The position numbers were made by a program, and so were the translations under genes. From Rhodococcus sp. P1Y (GTDB taxonomy: Bacteria > Actinomycetota > Actinomycetes > Mycobacteriales > Mycobacteriaceae), in assembly GCF_003641205.1 (NCBI RefSeq), contig NZ_CP032762.1, forward strand, positions 3,720,001 to 3,784,000: DNA of 64,000 bases, given 5' to 3'. Shown piece after piece: positions 58,663 through 64,000 of this stretch (positions are counted from its first letter, which is position 1; every line of letters starts with the position of its first letter). Under the pieces are notes generated by a model. It saw only the letters and a program-made list of their open reading frames with translations, did not search any database and had not been told where the DNA came from.

Positions 58663-60006
58663 TCAGCCTCCGAACAGCAGAAACAGTCCTCCGAACGTGA
58701 AAAACACCATCAGCACCATCAGCGAAAGCTGACCAGTCAATCGGTGCCTAGGAGGGAGAAGACGTAATGACGCGTCGTGGGCGGCGGCCACTCCGAGCAC
58801 GTGTCCGCCGAGCACGCAGAGGACTTTGGCGGTCGCCACGACGCCTGGATGCAGCGAGAGCGCATAGGACACTTCCCATCCCTGCTGACCGAAGACGTCC
58901 CACCCCGAATCGAACGGATCGAACAGCAGGATCACTGTCGCCTGGCCCTTTTCGACGAGATACGTCAAGTAGTGCGCCAGGATGTACCCGATCACGATCG
59001 GCACCAAGGAATGCGCCAAAAGACCAGGAAGAGCGGCTCGCTTCGATCGGGTCAGTCCGCCCGTCGCGCGACTGGCACACCAGAACGACACTCCGACGAA
59101 GCAGATCATCACCGTCAAGCCCAGCGTTCTCCACAACACCCCGCCCGCGACCGACGACGTTGTGGAGTCGACCAGATTGCGCCACGCGGTAATTTGCGAC
59201 GCGCTGTCGAACGCAGTCGATCCCAGGAGGACAGCCACGACTGCCACGGTTCCCGGGAGGACGGGAAGAGACCGAAGACCATCGAGGGGGTTGCGCAATA
59301 CCAGGGTGCGCTGCGCAGGCGTCCGTTCGGTTGTGCTGCGGGCCAACGGTGCCATCCGCGACAGGGTGTCGCTGAATTTTTCGAATGGATCGGCGCGCTC
59401 GAACCAGCTGTCTCCGAACACAACTGCGCCGAGGAAGGTGATCAGGACGTAGGCCACACACCACAGTCGGATAGCGGAAACCTGTCCAGGATCCAAGTAC
59501 GCGAGTTCGATCCAAGCGAACGCGAAAAGCCCCGCGACTGCGGGCCATGTGCCTAGACCGTCAGGATATCGGGCGAACCCGGATGCCGGGCTGCGACCGA
59601 CCGCGGCCGACGCCAGACTGTGCAGTGTGCGTAGCGGCGAGATCAACCGCCATACAGGCCCGACGAGCGCAGACAGGACCGGAACCCCCACCCATAGCAG
59701 GACATAGAACACCCCGGGAAGCGCACTCGACGCATCCTGGGGGCCGATGAACGACAGAACGGCGACATAGGCGAAGAAGGCGAGACCGAGTGCCCGGATC
59801 GCAGCACGAGTCCAGCGCGAGTCCGCCAGCCGAACGATGTTGCCGGACAGAGTGAACCATCGGTGACTCGGATCCAGACGCGGCTTACGCCAAGCAAAGA
59901 TCAGAACCGCGAACGAGATCGACAACGCCCACGCGCCACCGATGAGCACCGAGGTGACGGGAATGGGCAGGTCTGTCGACCCTCCGAGACCGTGAGCGAG
60001 ATTCAC
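58663..60006 (-). CDS. Polytopic membrane protein, last gene of the four-gene operon
   Basis: 447 aa with about ten to eleven membrane segments. Conserved-looking polar blocks include GPVWRLISPLRTLH, WIELAYLDPG, VVFGDSWFERADPFEKFSDTL, FDPFDSGWDVFG and GGHVLGVAAAHD, the last with paired histidines. Homologues have sometimes been labelled fenitrothion hydrolase; I would not rely on that. The start is GTG 60006, overlapping the cupredoxin-like gene stop (GTGA). Function unknown. Confidence 0.75.
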   Translation of the reverse strand: MNLAHGLGGSTDLPIPVTSVLIGGAWALSISFAVLIFAWRKPRLDPSHRWFTLSGNIVRLADSRWTRAAIRALGLAFFAYVAVLSFIGPQDASSALPGVFYVLLWVGVPVLSALVGPVWRLISPLRTLHSLASAAVGRSPASGFARYPDGLGTWPAVAGLFAFAWIELAYLDPGQVSAIRLWCVAYVLITFLGAVVFGDSWFERADPFEKFSDTLSRMAPLARSTTERTPAQRTLVLRNPLDGLRSLPVLPGTVAVVAVLLGSTAFDSASQITAWRNLVDSTTSSVAGGVLWRTLGLTVMICFVGVSFWCASRATGGLTRSKRAALPGLLAHSLVPIVIGYILAHYLTYLVEKGQATVILLFDPFDSGWDVFGQQGWEVSYALSLHPGVVATAKVLCVLGGHVLGVAAAHDASLRLLPPRHRLTGQLSLMVLMVFFTFGGLFLLFGG

Positions 60007-60419
60007 GGCCTGACGACAAGGTTCGCCACGGTCTTCCCACTGTGGTGCAACTCGATTGCGACCGTTCCCGGGACATCGACGGTGAATTCGAATATCTGTC
60101 CGGACGCGGCCGTCACGTCGAACGAGTGTTCCGGGACGGAATGAATATGCAATTCGTCCTCTGCGTCACTGTCCACGCGAAGCGTCACAAGCTCTCCGAC
60201 AACGGCATCGAACCGCTCGTTGACCGGGCTCACCGTTCCCGCCTCGATAGCAACGTCGAGGACGAGCCCGGGCTCGGACGCCTCGGACGGGGACTGCGGT
60301 GTCGACGTGGCGGCGCTGCTGGCCGAGTCCACATCGCCTCCTGGTTCGCTCGTCGAACATGCTGGAGCAATGCCCAGAGTCGCCGCGACCAGCAATGCAG
60401 CGATGGAACGGGACCTCAT
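60003..60419 (-). CDS. Exported cupredoxin-like (EfeO-type) lipoprotein
   Basis: The 138-aa protein has a signal peptide with a probable lipoprotein Cys (GIAPACSTS), a Ser/Pro linker, then about 85 residues of cupredoxin-like beta fold (FDAVVGELVTLRVDSDAEDELHIHSVPEHSFDVT, FEFTVDVPGTVAIELHHSGKTVANLVV). HIH and HH could ligate copper or iron, although the classical Cys ligand is missing. Its ATG directly follows the stop of the 64-aa gene. Confidence 0.8.
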   Translation of the reverse strand: MRSRSIAALLVAATLGIAPACSTSEPGGDVDSASSAATSTPQSPSEASEPGLVLDVAIEAGTVSPVNERFDAVVGELVTLRVDSDAEDELHIHSVPEHSFDVTAASGQIFEFTVDVPGTVAIELHHSGKTVANLVVRP

Positions 60420-60614
60420 TCAGATCTCCTCGGGAGTGGACGAGCCGTCGCTCGAATCATTCTGCGCCGCTGCGTCTTCGCTTCGTTCGGCTCGTCGATC
60501 GCGGGCTACCACGAACAGTACGACACCGACGATCAGGAAGGCCGGAATCAGTGCGGGCAGTGCAAGGACGACCGAGTGGTCGGCCAGGTAGACAGTATCG
60601 AGCGGCGGAGTCAT
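60420..60614 (-). CDS. Single-helix membrane protein (64 aa)
   Basis: One membrane helix (VVLALPALIPAFLIVGVVLFVVA) and a charged acidic tail (RRAERSEDAAAQNDSSDGSS). Its ATG overlaps the stop of the large membrane gene (ATGA) and its TGA abuts the next ATG, so it is certainly translated as part of the operon. It may be a small subunit of a complex. Confidence 0.75.
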   Translation of the reverse strand: MTPPLDTVYLADHSVVLALPALIPAFLIVGVVLFVVARDRRAERSEDAAAQNDSSDGSSTPEEI

Positions 60615-62509
60615 GTTCGGCTCGGAACCTTGTTCGTCGCATTGGTGCGCAACGCATTCCGAGGGGTGGCCCCGGAGATCCGCACCGTGCCCCACGACAA
60701 CGCCCAGACAAGCAGCAATGTGCAGACGAGCACGACGAGAGATGCTGCAGCGAAGAGCCAGGTTGGATGATCGAAGTTTCGTTCGCGCTGAAGCAGCGTG
60801 ATCTCCGAGACGAGATCTCGTGTGAACGACGGTTCCGCGGACACTTCTTCGGCTCCGATGCCTTCGTCGGCTGCCATGAAAATAGGCGCAGCAGTGAGGG
60901 TGCGACCGTCGTGCAGGCGCAGAACCGTCTTCCAGGTGCCGTCCACAGGCACAGGCTTCGTCGAGCGGTACGTACCCTCCCCCGTTCGTTCGAGGCTGTC
61001 CACGACCAGTCCGCGCAGCGTCGGCCCACCGCCCTGCCACGCGAGAATCGAGACCCACTCGGGATCGTCGCTCACCAGGTTCGGCGGATCGATCGTCACC
61101 TCGGCAGTGACCATGCGGAATCCGTCGACCGGATCAGCTTCTTGCAGGCGCACGGAGGCCGTTGCATCGATGGGAACATCGAACGTCAGACCGTTGGTCA
61201 CAGTGCCTGCCAGCGCGACGAGCATCGCGAGCACCACGGTGCGCCTGATCGCGGGCCTCGGTAAGCCGTCTCCGCTCAACGCCTGCGCGAACAATCCAGC
61301 GGCAAGCCCGGTGGTCACGCCGACCGGGATGGTCATCCACAGAATGTCGACCCACATGCTCGACGTCCACGGAAAGAGATAGACCGCGTCTACCCAGAGC
61401 GATTCGCCCCACGCACCGATGGTTCCGACGCCGAGGCCGGCTACGGCGCCGAACAGCAGTCGGCGTCGGACGAACGGAGCGAACGCAACTACCTCGACGA
61501 CGATTGCTGCCCCGAGATACAGAGCGAATACGTTGTGCGGTTCCCCGAAGATCGGGCCGACGAGCAGCGCGGTGATCTCACGAACGACCGCCGCGAACGC
61601 GACTGCGAACAAGGCAGCGCCTCGTCCGACCATGAGGCGTGCAGCGACCAAAGCGAATGCGCCGGCTCCGACGATGAGCATCGGTTGGAAGATCAGCTGA
61701 AACTGTTCGATACCGAAGTCGTATTCGATCTGGAAGACCGACAGACCGATGAGTAGGCCACCGAATGCCGATCCGCGAATCATCCAGGTCAGAATCGGGC
61801 TCTGCGACCATCTCGGATCGGGGCCGTCGGCGTCGGAACCCATCGCGATTCGCCCCTCGTGCTCGAGCAGAATCACGCCGATCAAGGACAGCCCGGCGCC
61901 ACCGATGAGCATCAGATGGGTTGGACCCCACAGGGTGACATCCTGTCCGAAGATGCGGTGCCAGATGTCGTCGAGCGGGAAGCCGATGAGGGCGTACAGT
62001 CCCGCACCAGCGATCAGGACACCGCCCGTCGGTACGTACCAGGTCCTGGTCAGCTTGATCGCCGCACGCCCCGGCTTCTCGTCGAGGGGCAGAATCATCG
62101 CAAGGGTGCCTGCAATGAACAGGAAGAACAGGCCGACCAGAATGAAGTAGTGCGCCGGGTTGGCGAGCGGGCCCTCGTCACGACCTTGGCCGATGTGAAG
62201 GCTGACATCCCAGATGAAACCCAGGAATGCCGTCAGAATTGTCGAGATGAACAGCACCAGGGGTAACGCGGCCCACCCCGGGAGGTTCGTCTTCGACCCG
62301 GCGAAGTCGGCAAGTCGGCCCAACCAGGTGATACGGCGCGTGCGATGCAGAAAGGCGAGGTACAGCAGCCCCAGAGAGATGACGCCTGCCGCGGCGCTCA
62401 TCGCAAAGACCTGGTCCAGAGCAGCACCGCCGCCCTGGCCCCCACTACCCTGGGCGACGAGGACGTCAGCCGCGTTGAGGTTACTGCGAGTAACACTTAT
62501 CTCGGACAT
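60611..62509 (-). CDS. Large membrane protein with FixH/YtkA-like outer domain
   Basis: 632 aa. About twelve membrane helices (to about residue 435) carry many membrane-edge polar residues: FIWDVSLHIGQGRDEGPLAN, NPAHYFILVG, DDIWHRIFGQDVTLWGPTHL, QIEYDFGIEQFQL and GEPHNVFALYLG. An outer beta domain (about 440-570: GFRMVTAEVTIDPPNLV, DGTWKTVLRLHDGRTL) recalls FixH/YtkA-like domains, and one last helix follows. The repeated His/Asp pattern suggests metal or quinol chemistry. First gene of a four-gene coupled operon. Function unknown. Confidence 0.75.
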   Translation of the reverse strand: MSEISVTRSNLNAADVLVAQGSGGQGGGAALDQVFAMSAAAGVISLGLLYLAFLHRTRRITWLGRLADFAGSKTNLPGWAALPLVLFISTILTAFLGFIWDVSLHIGQGRDEGPLANPAHYFILVGLFFLFIAGTLAMILPLDEKPGRAAIKLTRTWYVPTGGVLIAGAGLYALIGFPLDDIWHRIFGQDVTLWGPTHLMLIGGAGLSLIGVILLEHEGRIAMGSDADGPDPRWSQSPILTWMIRGSAFGGLLIGLSVFQIEYDFGIEQFQLIFQPMLIVGAGAFALVAARLMVGRGAALFAVAFAAVVREITALLVGPIFGEPHNVFALYLGAAIVVEVVAFAPFVRRRLLFGAVAGLGVGTIGAWGESLWVDAVYLFPWTSSMWVDILWMTIPVGVTTGLAAGLFAQALSGDGLPRPAIRRTVVLAMLVALAGTVTNGLTFDVPIDATASVRLQEADPVDGFRMVTAEVTIDPPNLVSDDPEWVSILAWQGGGPTLRGLVVDSLERTGEGTYRSTKPVPVDGTWKTVLRLHDGRTLTAAPIFMAADEGIGAEEVSAEPSFTRDLVSEITLLQRERNFDHPTWLFAAASLVVLVCTLLLVWALSWGTVRISGATPRNALRTNATNKVPSRT

Positions 62510-62786
62510 GGTCAGAGTATGAACCGGACTGTGCCGATTTACCAGAGTTTCAAAAAAAATTCACCGCGCCGAGGGCGTTCACCGAGACGGATCTGAAGCG
62601 ATACAGACGGCGTCGGCCTGCACTCCTGACCCCGAACGGGACTCTCTCCTCGGTCCTACCGCAGGTCAATCGAGGTCGGTACGCGGCTGGGCGTCGAAAC
62701 CGATCATGACATGGGAACCTTGCGAAGACACCTGAATGCTCGGCGACTACCGTTGCAGCTACATCTCAATCTTTAGGGAGCAGGTA

Positions 62787-64000
62787 ATGAGCATCCAACC
62801 GGTCGAATCGAAGCGTCATCGTGTCGTTGTCATCGGTTCCGGGTTCGGAGGTCTGTTCGGCGTCAAGGCGCTCAAGAAGGCCGACGTCGACATCACGCTG
62901 GTAGCGAAGACCACCCACCACCTCTTTCAGCCCCTGCTGTACCAGGTTGCCACCGGCATCCTGTCCGTAGGTGAGATCGCCCCCACCACGCGCGTGATTC
63001 TGCGCAAGCAGAAGAACGCCGAAGTCTTGATGGGAGAGGTCCTCAACATCGACCTCGACGCCAAAACCGTCACCTCGAAGCTGCTCGAACGCATCACGGT
63101 GACCCCGTTCGACAGCCTCATCGTCGCTGCAGGTGCGCAGCAGTCGTACTTCGGCAACGATCACTTCGCCGAGTTTGCACCGGGAATGAAGACGATCGAC
63201 GACGCGCTCGAGCTCAGAGGTCGCATCCTCGGCGCGTTCGAACAGGCCGAGCTGTCCGACGATCAAGAAGAACGCGACCGCTTGATGACGTTCGTCGTCG
63301 TCGGCGCAGGCCCGACGGGTGTCGAACTGGCCGGTCAGATCGCCGAGCTCGCCGATCGCACGCTGGACGGCGCTTTCCGGAACATCGATCCGCGCGACGC
63401 ACGCGTCATCCTGCTCGATGCTGCTCCCGCTGTACTTCCCCCGATGGGCGAGAAGCTCGGCAAGAAGGCAGCTGACCGCCTCGAGAAGCTGGGCGTCGAA
63501 ATCCAGCTCAACGCAATGGTCACCGACGTGGACAACGACGGACTGACCGTCAAAGAGAAGGACGGAACCACCCGTCGCATCGAAGCTCAGTGCAAGGTGT
63601 GGTCGGCCGGTGTGCAGGGAAGCCCGCTCGGCAAGCAACTCGCCGACCAGTCCGGGTCCGAAACCGACCGGGCAGGTCGTGTCATCGTCGAACCGGATCT
63701 GACGGTCAAGGGTCACCCGAACGTGTTCGTCGTAGGCGACCTCATGCTGGTCAAGGACGTCCCGGGCATGGCGCAGGGCGCGATCCAGGGTGCCACCTAC
63801 GCGGCCAAGCAGATCAAGGCCACGCTCAAAGGTGAGGATCCGAGCCAGCGTCAGCCCTTCAAGTATTTCGACAAGGGCTCGATGGCCACGGTGTCTCGTT
63901 TCAACGCTGTGGCAAAAGTGGGCAAGCTCGAATTCGGCGGCTTCATCGCTTGGTTGATGTGGCTGGCGCTTCACCTGTACTACCTCGTCGGATATCGCAG
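62787..64000 (+). CDS. ndh: Type II NADH dehydrogenase (3' end outside window)
   Basis: 404 codons are visible without a stop. The FAD site VVVIGSGFGGLFGVKAL, QPLLYQVATGILS, the NADH site TFVVVGAGPTGVELAGQIAEL, VWSAGVQGSPLG and VFVVGDLM are typical of NDH-2, which oxidises NADH and reduces menaquinone without pumping protons. The end (FIAWLMWLALHLYYLVGY) is the start of the membrane-binding C-terminal helices. AGGGAGCAGG precedes the ATG. It is divergent from the four-gene membrane operon. Confidence 0.95.
   Translation, partial: MSIQPVESKRHRVVVIGSGFGGLFGVKALKKADVDITLVAKTTHHLFQPLLYQVATGILSVGEIAPTTRVILRKQKNAEVLMGEVLNIDLDAKTVTSKLLERITVTPFDSLIVAAGAQQSYFGNDHFAEFAPGMKTIDDALELRGRILGAFEQAELSDDQEERDRLMTFVVVGAGPTGVELAGQIAELADRTLDGAFRNIDPRDARVILLDAAPAVLPPMGEKLGKKAADRLEKLGVEIQLNAMVTDVDNDGLTVKEKDGTTRRIEAQCKVWSAGVQGSPLGKQLADQSGSETDRAGRVIVEPDLTVKGHPNVFVVGDLMLVKDVPGMAQGAIQGATYAAKQIKATLKGEDPSQRQPFKYFDKGSMATVSRFNAVAKVGKLEFGGFIAWLMWLALHLYYLVGYR

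Noticed and set aside
62766..63974. Long minus-strand open frame (402 codons) opposite ndh
   Set aside because: The plus strand encodes unmistakable NDH-2 motifs; the antisense translation has no family character.

Overview
The window looks like chromosome from a GC-rich member of the Mycobacteriales, most likely a Rhodococcus. Pointers are a near-canonical RbpA beside an Rv2049c-like zinc protein, a HelR-type RNA polymerase recycling ATPase behind a rifamycin-associated element, DUF6745, DUF6153 and DUF305 proteins, frequent GTG starts and 4-nt coupled overlaps. I see no rRNA, tRNA, CRISPR array, insertion sequence or integrase.

Region 1 (1-31164) is a secondary-metabolism locus set between the C-terminal end of an apolipoprotein N-acyltransferase gene (1-673) and rbpA. 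It is dominated by one 26.8-kb gene (1284-28046) for an 8,920-residue, seven-module nonribosomal peptide synthetase. The modules read (C-half C)-A-T, C-A-T, C-A-T-E, C-A-T, C-A-T-E, C-A-T, C-A-T-TE. The first C domain and the TE resemble those of EntF, so an N-acylated or N-aroylated heptapeptide with D-residues at positions 3 and 5 is expected, with Ser at 2 and D-(allo-)Thr at 5. Behind it lie a secreted Gly-rich protein and, on the other strand, a two-gene chorismate mutase / aminodeoxychorismate synthase operon of the kind that starts p-aminophenylalanine synthesis.

Region 2 (31405-36230) is housekeeping: rbpA with its terminator, the zinc protein, an MBL-fold hydrolase, a membrane-anchored alkaline-phosphatase-superfamily protein, a TerB protein and a DUF6328 membrane protein that ends in a perfect 44-bp palindrome.

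Region 3 (36230-48800) is accessory and rich in small regulated units: a decayed RibD/DHFR-like gene, a DUF6745 cassette, a MerR-controlled SnoaL/SDR pair, a DUF6153/DUF305 copper pair behind a CsoR-like operator, an MFS exporter, an LPD29-like/phosphotransferase pair, a MarR/SDR pair, and a HAD hydrolase.

Region 4 (48800-64000) holds a CPA2 K+/H+ antiporter, helR with its element, a glyoxalase-fold protein and ArsR regulator around a large palindrome, a HugZ-like protein, a three-gene sugar ABC importer, a four-gene translationally coupled membrane operon with FixH/YtkA-like and cupredoxin-like domains (no assigned function), and the start of ndh, which runs off the end.

The strongest candidates for undescribed biology are the heptapeptide synthetase, with its vestigial half-condensation domain and duplicated adenylation segment, and the four-gene membrane/cupredoxin operon at 58663-62509.
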